Origin: Candidatus Dojkabacteria bacterium
GTDB taxonomy: Bacteria; Patescibacteriota; Dojkabacteria; JAHIVN01
NCBI GenBank assembly: GCA_016932045.1
Contig: JAFGDO010000014.1
Span: 1-33,425, forward strand
Length of the DNA: 33,425 bases
Reading direction: 5' to 3'
Position 1 is the first letter of the stretch. The number at the start of each line of letters is the position of its first letter. This document shows, one piece after another, positions 22,827 through 29,412 of the stretch. A program made the translations under genes and the position numbers. The notes under the pieces are model-generated. The model ran no database searches. It saw only the letters and a list, made by a program, of their open reading frames with translations, and was not told the origin of the DNA.

Positions 22827-25046
22827 ATGAGTGAAACAGAATTACAGGAACAACCATTACCAACAAGTGAGACATCTGTCTTTAGTCCCGGTAGAGAAGG
22901 AGAATACTGTCCACTTGTAAACGAAGCTCTCATGAAATATGCAGAAGCAGGTGAAACTCAAAGAGCAGCAAGATCATTATCAAACGAGTTATTAAACTTG
23001 TTTTTTGGTACCCTAGGCGATTCTCTAAAATTTGATCACTTTCTAAAAGCAATAGAATACTTGAGAACAAGTGTTCTTAGTGCATCACCACAGTATCGAG
23101 TCGCTTTTACTCCAGACCTTATATCTATAAATTTTAAATACCAAACAGAAAAGAGAGGGATTGCAGAAGCTCCAATAGATCCTCAGGTTCTCGTAAGATT
23201 ATGTGAGATAGCAGGATCTGAGCATTTCCTAGCAGAACTCGCTAAATACACACTCGAAGTTGTATTATTTAGAGCAAAATTCGAAGTTGCAGTTGAAAGA
23301 ATAAATGTAATATGCTGTGCTTTGGCAGAGTCTATGCTTGTTGAGGATCAACAGAGTACTAAAGCTTTATTCTATGCTGCTACAGGTACATATTACATGG
23401 ATACTACCACAGAGGTGCAACTTGATGCTCAACATTTGAATGCTACAACCTTTGAAGTTCATGCTATTACTACTCTTAAAAATGCTAGTCAAGACACACA
23501 AGACAGAGAACGGAATATTCCACAACACATTTTAGCTTTCTATAACAACTTTGTTTTAGCAGCTTGGGGAATACATGAAAACACACGCGCAAACGAACTG
23601 TCTCACTGGCTTGATCTAATTTTATATAAAGCTTCACATTGTTTACCAACTCATGAACTCAAGGCTTATGATTCAGCTATAAATAGCTCAACAGTTCAGT
23701 TCACTCTTGGTTTTCGACATTATACAGCTGAACAAATTCTTAGAATTCTTTCAAAGTCATTATTTCTCTTCATGGAATCAGGTGAACTTGCACAAATTAG
23801 AGCCCTGGAGCTTGAAAGACTTAAAGGGAGAGAGCCCAGTCAGGCTGATCTTAGAAATGTTGGGAAGTTATCCTGCTCTGTCAAGACAAATCCATTTTTT
23901 TCAATAATACAAGCAAAAACAAAAATTAACTTCGCACAAATTGGAGAATGGGTAATGAATGGAAATATACAAGCTATCTCAGACTTTTCAAAATCGCAAC
24001 TTGGTACGTGGATACAAAGTGCTGAACCAGCTGCAGAACTAGCACGTAGACTACAAGCAAAAGAAAGAGCTGGTCAAGATCTGATCTTAATTATAAATGG
24101 ACAAACAATTCCTTTAGTTCTTCATCATCCTGCAACAGGAGAGGTGGTAGAGGCAAGAGAACTTGCCCCTGCTGAATTAGCTTATCATGCAGCGACACTT
24201 TATAGAGAAACAAATTCACAAGCTAGAATAATAACTATGAGAGAAGCACAATGCATGTGCTCATATATGCTATTCAGTCCAGAAGAAATTCCTTGGATTA
24301 CTCAGGATCTGCTACCAAGACAAGACATCTGGGACTTACCAAACCCGGACTGGACTAGGGAAGTCCCCGCCATAACTGAGCATGCAGTCTCACAAGATTC
24401 TGTAACTGTATGTTACAGAGGTGATAGACTAGTAACTCCAGATCAATCTAACATAAGACAAGCACTTGACTTAGAATATGTTGAGTACATAGCTGTAAAT
24501 CCAAAAGTAGCAATAGGCGTTATTGCCGTAACTGTCCAATATAACCAGTCTCAGTTGAGATTTTTAATAGATAGTGACTGTAATGTATATCTTCGAGGGG
24601 AACTTGGAATAAGGGAGGCTCTGGATCCTCATAATATTTTAACCTCATCGCTTGAGCCATATCCGGCATATTGGTACTCTTTATTAATACTGACTGGACT
24701 TGCAAAGATTACAAGCGGAGAACTCATGAAGGAGGCCAATAGGAGAGTAAGAAGAGGAGGCGGTGAGCCTAAAGTTATAACCTTTACAGGTAGGAGAGGG
24801 TTTAAACGTATACTTCCAGAAGGCTACTTCTTTACCCCTGATCAATATCTTCTTGCTTTAGCTGTTGGGAGAGATCTTCATAGAATAAATGAGCGAGAAG
24901 GAGGATATAGTCACGGTTTTAAACTTGCAACTGTTGATAAAGACTCTGGTACCATTGAAGTTAAAAGAGGAAGAATCACTTATGTATTTCCTGCCCAGGC
25001 CTCAGAGCATGTCGAACTATTACCAATAGAGTGGCACTTTGATTAG
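22827..25046 (+). CDS. 739-residue orphan cytoplasmic protein
   Basis: I do not recognise this protein. It has no signal peptide or membrane helix and is probably cytoplasmic. The N-terminal 350 residues look largely helical, with regular hydrophobic spacing (for example LAELAKYTLEVVLFRAKFEVAVERINVICCALAE), so a helical-repeat fold is possible. The C-terminal part is mixed alpha/beta with a short basic stretch (EANRRVRRGGGEPKVITFTGRRGFKRI) that could contact nucleic acid. The last residues end with GAT-TAG inside a hairpin shared with the convergent small membrane protein gene. It starts with MSETELQEQPLP, sharing EQPLP with the orphan at 4618-5355. The start is supported by the -10 box 10 nt upstream. 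Confidence 0.65.
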   Translation: MSETELQEQPLPTSETSVFSPGREGEYCPLVNEALMKYAEAGETQRAARSLSNELLNLFFGTLGDSLKFDHFLKAIEYLRTSVLSASPQYRVAFTPDLISINFKYQTEKRGIAEAPIDPQVLVRLCEIAGSEHFLAELAKYTLEVVLFRAKFEVAVERINVICCALAESMLVEDQQSTKALFYAATGTYYMDTTTEVQLDAQHLNATTFEVHAITTLKNASQDTQDRERNIPQHILAFYNNFVLAAWGIHENTRANELSHWLDLILYKASHCLPTHELKAYDSAINSSTVQFTLGFRHYTAEQILRILSKSLFLFMESGELAQIRALELERLKGREPSQADLRNVGKLSCSVKTNPFFSIIQAKTKINFAQIGEWVMNGNIQAISDFSKSQLGTWIQSAEPAAELARRLQAKERAGQDLILIINGQTIPLVLHHPATGEVVEARELAPAELAYHAATLYRETNSQARIITMREAQCMCSYMLFSPEEIPWITQDLLPRQDIWDLPNPDWTREVPAITEHAVSQDSVTVCYRGDRLVTPDQSNIRQALDLEYVEYIAVNPKVAIGVIAVTVQYNQSQLRFLIDSDCNVYLRGELGIREALDPHNILTSSLEPYPAYWYSLLILTGLAKITSGELMKEANRRVRRGGGEPKVITFTGRRGFKRILPEGYFFTPDQYLLALAVGRDLHRINEREGGYSHGFKLATVDKDSGTIEVKRGRITYVFPAQASEHVELLPIEWHFD

Positions 25047-25064
25047 TAATGAAATCCCTAATCA
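25040..25064. terminator. Hairpin formed by two convergent stop codons
   Basis: TGATTAG and CTAATCA form a perfect 7-bp stem with an 11-nt loop. Each arm contains the GAT-TAG end of one of the two converging genes. No T tract follows. It may mark both 3' ends. Confidence 0.45.
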
Positions 25065-25474
25065 GCTTTATCCAGTGCTAAATTCGTTCTTTTTCTATGA
25101 ATAAATCTATCTACAAGATAGACAACTGAGCCAACAACGACTCCGACCCCGATGAGTGTACCTCCAGCATAAAGTAATAATTCGGATGAGCTAGTATGAA
25201 GAAGTATACTTCCAAGTTCTTTTGTGACTGCTCCAAGAACTTTTTCAACTCCAGGTCTTGCTAACATTCTTCCCGCTTGACTCAACAGACTACTCGCAAA
25301 TAACATCCTTGTTGACTCCGCCACAAGAAAAACACCAGGATCACTTTCTACAACTGAGTGTCCCGCTGCCATCGCTACACCTGTTAAGGATATACCACCA
25401 CCGACAACAAGAGATTTTTGTACACTACTAAATGAGTCTCCATCAGATAGTTGAGTATCTGTTGTACTTTCCAT
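25058..25474 (-). CDS. Small two-helix membrane protein, unknown
   Basis: The 138-residue protein is not recognised. Its N-terminus is polar and rich in Ser, Thr and Asp, followed by two Gly-rich hydrophobic segments (about 24-45, SLVVGGGISLTGVAMAAGH, and about 97-124, LLLYAGGTLIGVGVVVGSVVYLV). A basic C-terminus (DRFIHRKRTN) probably lies in the cytoplasm. The intervening stretch is amphipathic. A TATAAT box lies 15 nt from the ATG (25495-25490). It converges with the 739-residue orphan, with both stop codons in one hairpin. No partner gene suggests a function. Confidence 0.6.
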   Translation of the reverse strand: MESTTDTQLSDGDSFSSVQKSLVVGGGISLTGVAMAAGHSVVESDPGVFLVAESTRMLFASSLLSQAGRMLARPGVEKVLGAVTKELGSILLHTSSSELLLYAGGTLIGVGVVVGSVVYLVDRFIHRKRTNLALDKAD

Positions 25475-25489
25475 ATGTATTAGAGTAAA

Positions 25490-25495
25490 ATTATA
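25490..25495 (-). promoter_or_regulatory. -10 box for small membrane protein gene
   Basis: On the minus strand TATAAT is 15 nt from the ATG at 25474, giving a leader of about 8 nt with no Shine-Dalgarno. Confidence 0.45.
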
Positions 25496-25537
25496 ATTGT
25501 CAGAATTATATCAAACTATAGGTTTTACTGCAAAATA

Positions 25538-25771
25538 ATGAAAGTAAGAATAAAGCCTAATATGACAATTGCAGAGATAGTTGAGAGGTATCCAGATACT
25601 GTTGATATACTTATAAAATATGGATTCCACTGCATAGGTTGCGCTTTGGCTTCGTATGAAACGATAGAGCAGGGAGCAAAGGCTCATGGACTGAGTAGTA
25701 AAGATATCAAAAAGCTTTTAACAGAACTGAATACTATCACAAAGAAACTGGAATCGGATACAAGCAAATAA
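25538..25771 (+). CDS. DUF1858-type CxxC redox-domain protein
   Basis: The 77-residue protein matches the DUF1858 / hybrid-cluster-associated disulfide domain (TIGR03980 pattern). It has MTIAEIVERYPDTVDILIKYGFHCIGCALASYETIEQGAKAHG, quoted here only by its key parts MTIAEI and HCIGC, with Cys32 and Cys35 as the redox pair. The C-terminal helix (KDIKKLLTELNTITKKL) completes the fold. Members are thought to act in redox chemistry or in repair of iron-containing centres (ScdA/RIC N-terminal domain), but here no iron-sulfur or hybrid-cluster partner is adjacent. It is free-standing, divergent from the small membrane protein and convergent with the FKBP gene. Confidence 0.85.
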   Translation: MKVRIKPNMTIAEIVERYPDTVDILIKYGFHCIGCALASYETIEQGAKAHGLSSKDIKKLLTELNTITKKLESDTSK

Positions 25772-25792
25772 CAGATAGCATATGCATTTTAC

Positions 25793-26314
25793 TTAGCTAC
25801 TGGATATGATCTCCAAAAGTTCCACCTCAAACACCAACCCTGCATTAGGAGGTATACTGCCGGATCCGGTTTCACCATACCCCATACTCGAAGGAATTGT
25901 TAACTTCCTCTTGCCACCGACTTTCATTCCAAGAAGTCCTTGATCCCATCCATCTATCACCTCTCCAGCGCCAACTGTAAACTCAAATGGTTCTCCCCGA
26001 TCTAGAGAGCTGTCAAACTTCGTACCATCTAGCAATGTGCCATTGTAATGAACCCGCACCTTATCACCATCCTTTACTTCATCACCCGAGCCAACGGTTA
26101 AATCTTCCATCAGAAATTCTTCAGCATCTTGTGCTTCTATATTTTGTTCATCCATATTTTGCTCTTCTAATAAATTATTTAAACTATCTAAGTCAATCTG
26201 AGTAGGCTCTACCTTCGGATTTGATGGACTAGTTCTGTCCATGATGAAGACGAAAGCAGAAATAAATAATACCACTGGTAGAAGGATAATTGAAATTTTT
26301 TTTAGGATGCCCAT
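25793..26314 (-). CDS. Membrane-anchored FKBP-type peptidyl-prolyl isomerase
   Basis: The 173-residue protein has an N-terminal membrane helix (about 6-25), a Gln/Glu-rich linker, and a C-terminal FKBP domain (about 68-173). Visible FKBP motifs are [47 protein letters not shown], and [23 protein letters not shown] (shortened here to [16 protein letters not shown]). Active-site aromatic and Asp residues (Tyr, Asp in FDSS, Trp, Tyr of GYG) are retained. The enzyme isomerises prolyl bonds of exported proteins at the outer face of the membrane. It is the only extracytoplasmic folding factor visible and may serve the many surface proteins encoded nearby. Confidence 0.93.
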   Translation of the reverse strand: MGILKKISIILLPVVLFISAFVFIMDRTSPSNPKVEPTQIDLDSLNNLLEEQNMDEQNIEAQDAEEFLMEDLTVGSGDEVKDGDKVRVHYNGTLLDGTKFDSSLDRGEPFEFTVGAGEVIDGWDQGLLGMKVGGKRKLTIPSSMGYGETGSGSIPPNAGLVFEVELLEIISSS

Positions 26315-26427
26315 TGAAATAGTTAATAACCCTTTAAAATATACTTTAGGAAGCCCCCGTATCCACCATTTGATTTATTTTACGGGAGAACATTTAAATC
26401 AACATAAAAACATCGATCTCTATACTA

Positions 26428-26461
26428 ATCCCGTATAACTCGCTTCGCTAGTATACGGGAT
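26428..26461. repeat. Hairpin between tRNA-Gly and FKBP gene
   Basis: ATCCCGTAT and ATACGGGAT form a 9-bp stem. It continues inward with one bulge and the smaller dyad around CTCGCTTCGCTAG. No T tract follows in either direction, so it is either a terminator after tRNA-Gly or another dispersed palindrome. Confidence 0.5.
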
Positions 26462-26507
26462 GTTAGATCCAGTAGTCACTCACCTGCTCTCGTGAAATGA
26501 ATCTAAA

Positions 26508-26581
26508 AGCGGTAGACGGGATTCGAACCCGTGACCTTTTCCTTGGCAAGGAAACATTCTAGCCAACTGAACTACTACCGC
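26508..26581 (-). tRNA. tRNA-Gly (anticodon GCC)
   Basis: On the minus strand the gene folds into a complete cloverleaf. The acceptor stem is GCGGTAG/CTACCGC, the D-arm is GTTC/GAAT (with a G-U pair), and the anticodon stem TTTCC/GGAAA encloses TTGCCAA with anticodon GCC. The T-arm is ACGGG/CCCGT with TTCGAAT, and the discriminator is U. No CCA is encoded. The upstream 7 nt overlap the 3' end of the GIY-YIG reading frame, whose TAG stop is formed by tRNA positions 5-7. A partial 5' copy lies about 270 bp upstream. Confidence 0.95.
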
Positions 26582-26589
26582 ATTATTCT
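26554..26589. repeat. tRNA-Gly 5' repeat, intact copy
   Basis: This 36-bp stretch spans the tRNA-Gly 5' end: 8 nt of upstream sequence, the acceptor strand, D-arm and first base of the anticodon stem. It is identical to 26825-26835 plus 26856-26880, except that the second copy carries a 20-bp insertion. Confidence 0.85.
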
Positions 26590-26818
26590 ATTTAATTCCT
26601 CTCTGCCAACTCCTGATTTATAATACTTTTCTTTCCTTCGAGCCTCTCGTCTTGTTTTAAATGAACCTAATTCAATAATCTTTGTGAATGGTCGATATGG
26701 TTTAGTTGATTTAGTTTTACCTTTATTGTGATCAGAGAACCTTTTTCTTAGATTACTAGTCATTCCGACATACCCATAATTCTTTCCTTCATTTTATAAC
26801 AGCGTATACATAATACAT
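26575..26818 (-). pseudogene. GIY-YIG endonuclease gene with -1 frameshift
   Basis: From the ATG at 26818 the frame reads MYYVYAVIK, the typical GIY-YIG start, and then hits TGA at 26791-26789. One base back, the frame continues NEGKNYGYVGMTSNLRKRFSDHNKG with the YIG-like motif YVG, the conserved Arg, and later the catalytic-type Glu in RRKEKYYKSG. Adding one A to the AAAA run restores one continuous 81-residue protein of COG2827 size. So this is a disrupted gene, a sequencing error, or a programmed -1 shift. The stop codon lies in the tRNA-Gly acceptor stem. The gene begins 6 nt after a duplicate tRNA 5' half and is expressed, if at all, from the tRNA promoter. Confidence 0.75.
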
Positions 26819-26824
26819 TTTTTT

Positions 26825-26880
26825 ACATTCTAGCCTGCCTGTCGGCAGACTGGCCAACTGAACTACTACCGCATTATTCT
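26825..26880. repeat. Partial tRNA-Gly 5' copy with 20-bp palindromic insertion
   Basis: ACATTCTAGCC (26825-26835) and AACTGAACTACTACCGCATTATTCT matched as two parts repeat the tRNA-Gly 5' region exactly. Between them lies a 20-bp insertion, best bounded as CCTGCCTGTCGGCAGACTGG (26834-26853). The intact copy at 26554-26589 is the empty site. The copy lacks everything after base 27 of the tRNA and cannot fold as a full tRNA. Confidence 0.8.
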
Positions 26881-26896
26881 GTTGGAAGGATCATGA

Positions 26897-26910
26897 ATTA
26901 TAATATTATA
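26897..26910 (-). promoter_or_regulatory. Double TATAAT upstream of tRNA fragment, GIY-YIG and tRNA-Gly
   Basis: On the minus strand TATAATATTATAAT contains two overlapping -10 candidates, 16-24 nt before the tRNA-Gly fragment. This is the only strong promoter between the GNAT gene and tRNA-Gly, so it is likely the original tRNA promoter, now separated from the intact tRNA by about 300 bp. Confidence 0.5.
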
Positions 26911-26929
26911 GTTCATACTTCCCTTCAAT

Positions 26930-27349
26930 CTAATTCCATAAAATGTCTTCTATCAAAGACTCATACTTCAAACCCTCACCACCATTTCCTTTATATTTGA
27001 AACCCCATCTGTCAAATAATCTAATCATTGCTGTATTATCATGAGTTGTTGAACCGGTAATACTTGTTATCCCGACTTGTTCTGCAATTCTAACCAAAGC
27101 TCCCATAACATCGTTACCATATCCTTGAGCAAAAATTCCAAATTCTTGAATAACGGCATCATTACTAACCTTCAGCCAAGCTGTTCCAACAATTCGTCTC
27201 CCTTCTTTTTCCACAACATTAAATGAAACTCGCTCTCCTCCGCTTCCTATTCCAGTTTTAGGATGCAGTTCAACTCTTTGATAACTTTCGGAAATCCCTA
27301 GCATCTGAATAGCCAAACTTGTCTCACTCCCGTAATCATCATACTCCAT
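26930..27349 (-). CDS. GNAT-family acetyltransferase
   Basis: The protein (139 residues from the ATG at 27349; the ORF track uses a TTG two codons upstream) has a GNAT-like C-terminal half. IFAQGYGNDVMGALVRIAEQ resembles the acetyl-CoA pyrophosphate loop (Q-x-x-G-x-G/N). GSTTHDNTAMIRLFDRWGFK matches the conserved NxxAIRLFERLGF-type end. The N-terminal half (VSFNVVEKEGRRIVGTAWLKV) supplies the central beta strands. The substrate cannot be predicted. It is a single gene between two tRNA genes, transcribed in the same direction as both. Confidence 0.8.
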   Translation of the reverse strand: MEYDDYGSETSLAIQMLGISESYQRVELHPKTGIGSGGERVSFNVVEKEGRRIVGTAWLKVSNDAVIQEFGIFAQGYGNDVMGALVRIAEQVGITSITGSTTHDNTAMIRLFDRWGFKYKGNGGEGLKYESLIEDILWN

Positions 27350-27403
27350 TTTCAAACATTACTCACTTATTCCTCAGGCAGCCAGAAATAGAACAAATTA
27401 ATA

Positions 27404-27477
27404 TGGACGGAGCAGGAATCGAACCTGCGACCTCACGGATGTAAGCCGTGTGCTCTAACCTGCTGAGCTATCCGTCC
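27404..27477 (-). tRNA. tRNA-Val (anticodon TAC)
   Basis: On the minus strand a full cloverleaf is visible. The acceptor stem is GGACGGA/TCCGTCC, the D-arm is GCTC/GAGC, the anticodon stem CACGG/CCGTG encloses CTTACAT (anticodon TAC), and the T-arm is GCAGG/CCTGC with TTCGATT. The discriminator is A. No CCA is encoded, so a CCA-adding enzyme is needed. Confidence 0.95.
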
Positions 27478-27606
27478 GCTACTTATTACTCGTTTTTAGT
27501 GTAATAATAAGTATTGCTAATGAGCATAGCTATTTTACTAAATGAGATAGTGATAGGCAAGAAGAATTATTTTATTAAACTTATTTTGTTTGTAATATAA
27601 TTCCAC

Positions 27607-27612
27607 TATACT
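27607..27612 (+). promoter_or_regulatory. -10 box 9 nt from ABC-2 permease start
   Basis: TATACT lies 9 nt before the ATG at 27622; a second TATAAT lies at 27595-27600. Either would give a short leader or none. No Shine-Dalgarno is visible. Confidence 0.5.
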
Positions 27613-27621
27613 AGAACCTAC

Positions 27622-28419
27622 ATGAAGAAGCATCTACAGCTTATAAAGCTAACAATTATGGAGACAATTGAGTACAGAGGCAAGATCATTATATGGTTTC
27701 TTGCAGGCTCGATTGCCCCATTGATTGCACTCGCGATTTGGTTAAGTTCAATGGGAGATCAAGCCTATGCCAATGGTATTTCCAAATCTTACATTATCAC
27801 ATATTACGGCTTAATACTCATATGCGGACAGCTTTTTTTTCCTCATGTAGTAAGAGAAACCGAAAGAAGAATACAGGACGGCAGTCTAAATATCTTCCTT
27901 ACACGACCTTTAACGCTTCCTAAATACACCATAACTCACGAGAGTACTTGGAAAGTACTCGAAACATTATTCGCTTTACCTTTTTTGATAATATTCTTCG
28001 TAGCTTTTAAAGACTACATTGTAGTAGAACAAACTAATTCTTTATTAATTCTTCTTGCTTTAGCCCTGTTTACTACTGGGTATCTCATCAACTTACTTTA
28101 CGATTTCTGCATTGGATCTTTAGCCTTTTGGATTTTCAAAACATCAAGTATTACGAGAACTTCTGACCTGATATTTAGCCTAACAAGTGGACGAATTATT
28201 CCACTCATGTTTCTTCCATCTTTTTTACAAAAAATTGTGAACTTCTTGCCGTTTAAATATACTCTTTATCTACCGATAAATATCCTAATGGGACAAATGA
28301 CAAAAGAGGAGATACTTACTTCAGCTCTTATTCAATTGTCCTGGTTAATATTTATGCTTATGTTAAGAAAATTTATCTGGTCTAAGGGAATAAGAAAATA
28401 CGAAGGGGTTGGGATATAA
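27622..28419 (+). CDS. ABC-2 type transporter permease (first of pair)
   Basis: The 265-residue protein has six hydrophobic segments and the typical start of the COG4587-type ABC-2 permease (MKKHLQLIKLTIMETIEYRGKIIIWFLAGSIAPL). The cytoplasmic loop RETERRIQDGSLNIFLTRPLTLPKY contains the conserved LxRP motif that contacts the ATPase. It precedes a second permease (28545-29327), the usual paired arrangement. The ATPase (COG4586 type) usually found next to such pairs is not in this window. The pair is likely to export a lipid or small compound. The start is supported by the -10 box 9 nt upstream. Confidence 0.85.
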   Translation: MKKHLQLIKLTIMETIEYRGKIIIWFLAGSIAPLIALAIWLSSMGDQAYANGISKSYIITYYGLILICGQLFFPHVVRETERRIQDGSLNIFLTRPLTLPKYTITHESTWKVLETLFALPFLIIFFVAFKDYIVVEQTNSLLILLALALFTTGYLINLLYDFCIGSLAFWIFKTSSITRTSDLIFSLTSGRIIPLMFLPSFLQKIVNFLPFKYTLYLPINILMGQMTKEEILTSALIQLSWLIFMLMLRKFIWSKGIRKYEGVGI

Positions 28420-28544
28420 ATTGAGTATTTGAAATACATTTCTATTTTACTTCTACTTAACTATATCGTGTTTTTGGAGAACATAACAGAGACGAAGAAT
28501 TTTCATTACTTAATTTTTAAAATTATTCAAAGAGTTTTGGAACG

Positions 28545-29327
28545 ATGAGATATATCAAAATAACTTTACATATCATGAAAATCTCTTTACTTAGAGAACT
28601 TGAACATCGGGTTCACTTTGTATTTTCTACGTTTGGAAGCATTTTTGGAATAATATTAATCTACGTAATTCCAATATTGATACTTGAAAAAACCGGTTAT
28701 ATTGCAGGACGATGGAATCAACTTGATATAGTGATAATCTCTTCTTGTTTTGCCATCATCTCAAGCCTTGATTCCTCATTTTTCCATACACTTGATTTCT
28801 TGCCAGAACAGATAGCTAAGGGAGAATTAGATTACTCACTTAGAATCCCTTTAGACAGTCAATTTTCATCCTCAGTAAAATTCTTTAATTGGGATCATGT
28901 TCCGAACTTTTTCATAGGAATACTTGGTGTCATCTATGCCTTGGCAGTGGGAAATTATAAATTGAATTTACTTATTATTTCTTCATTTATACTAGCACTC
29001 ATTTCGGGAATAGTTATCTTTTATTGCCTGCACAAGATTATCATGATACTTAGTTTCTGGCTAATAGGCGCTGATAACCTGGCCGCTCTTTTTCACGTTA
29101 TCAGAAGAAGTTCTAATATCCCAACTGAAGTTTTTGGTAAATCTCTTTTATTTATATTTACGTACTTCATACCTATCGTATTCATTACCACTTACCCCGC
29201 TATCATTATCAAAGATAGTATTTCTTATGTATCATTAATATCTGCCCTTGTGGCAATTCTTCTATTCATATTTACGAGGAAATTTTGGTTGTTAGGACTT
29301 AAGTCTTACAGCGGTGCAAGCAGCTAG
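28545..29327 (+). CDS. ABC-2 type transporter permease (second of pair)
   Basis: The 260-residue membrane protein has six predicted helices and the COG3694-type pattern: FHTLDFLPEQIAKGELDYSLRIPLDSQF carries the LxxPL-like coupling motif, and IFTYFIPIVFITTYPA lies near the end. The last segment FTRKFWLLGLKSYSGASS is the typical family C-terminus (FWxxGLxxYxGAS). It is separated from the first permease by 125 nt without a visible gene. No ATPase follows; the next gene is convergent. Confidence 0.85.
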   Translation: MRYIKITLHIMKISLLRELEHRVHFVFSTFGSIFGIILIYVIPILILEKTGYIAGRWNQLDIVIISSCFAIISSLDSSFFHTLDFLPEQIAKGELDYSLRIPLDSQFSSSVKFFNWDHVPNFFIGILGVIYALAVGNYKLNLLIISSFILALISGIVIFYCLHKIIMILSFWLIGADNLAALFHVIRRSSNIPTEVFGKSLLFIFTYFIPIVFITTYPAIIIKDSISYVSLISALVAILLFIFTRKFWLLGLKSYSGASS

Positions 29328-29362
29328 ATTTATAAACTTTCAATGGACCTCTAGTACTTATT

Positions 29363-29386
29363 TATATTGAATACGTTTCCAATATA
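29363..29386. terminator. AT-rich hairpin at convergent gene ends
   Basis: TATATTG and CAATATA form a perfect 7-bp stem with a 10-nt loop between the convergent permease and TolB-like genes. It is the third such perfect stem at a convergent gene pair in the window. Confidence 0.4.
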
Positions 29387-29412
29387 GTTCAGGCGGAAAG
29401 ATACCATAGGCA

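Noticed and set aside
25779-25786. GCATATGC palindrome between the DUF1858 and FKBP genes
   Set aside because: An 8-bp palindrome is expected by chance in this amount of sequence and has no second copy or context.
26821-26880. A second complete tRNA-Gly gene
   Set aside because: Only the 5' part up to base 27 is present and it is broken by a 20-bp insertion; no anticodon loop or T-arm follows.
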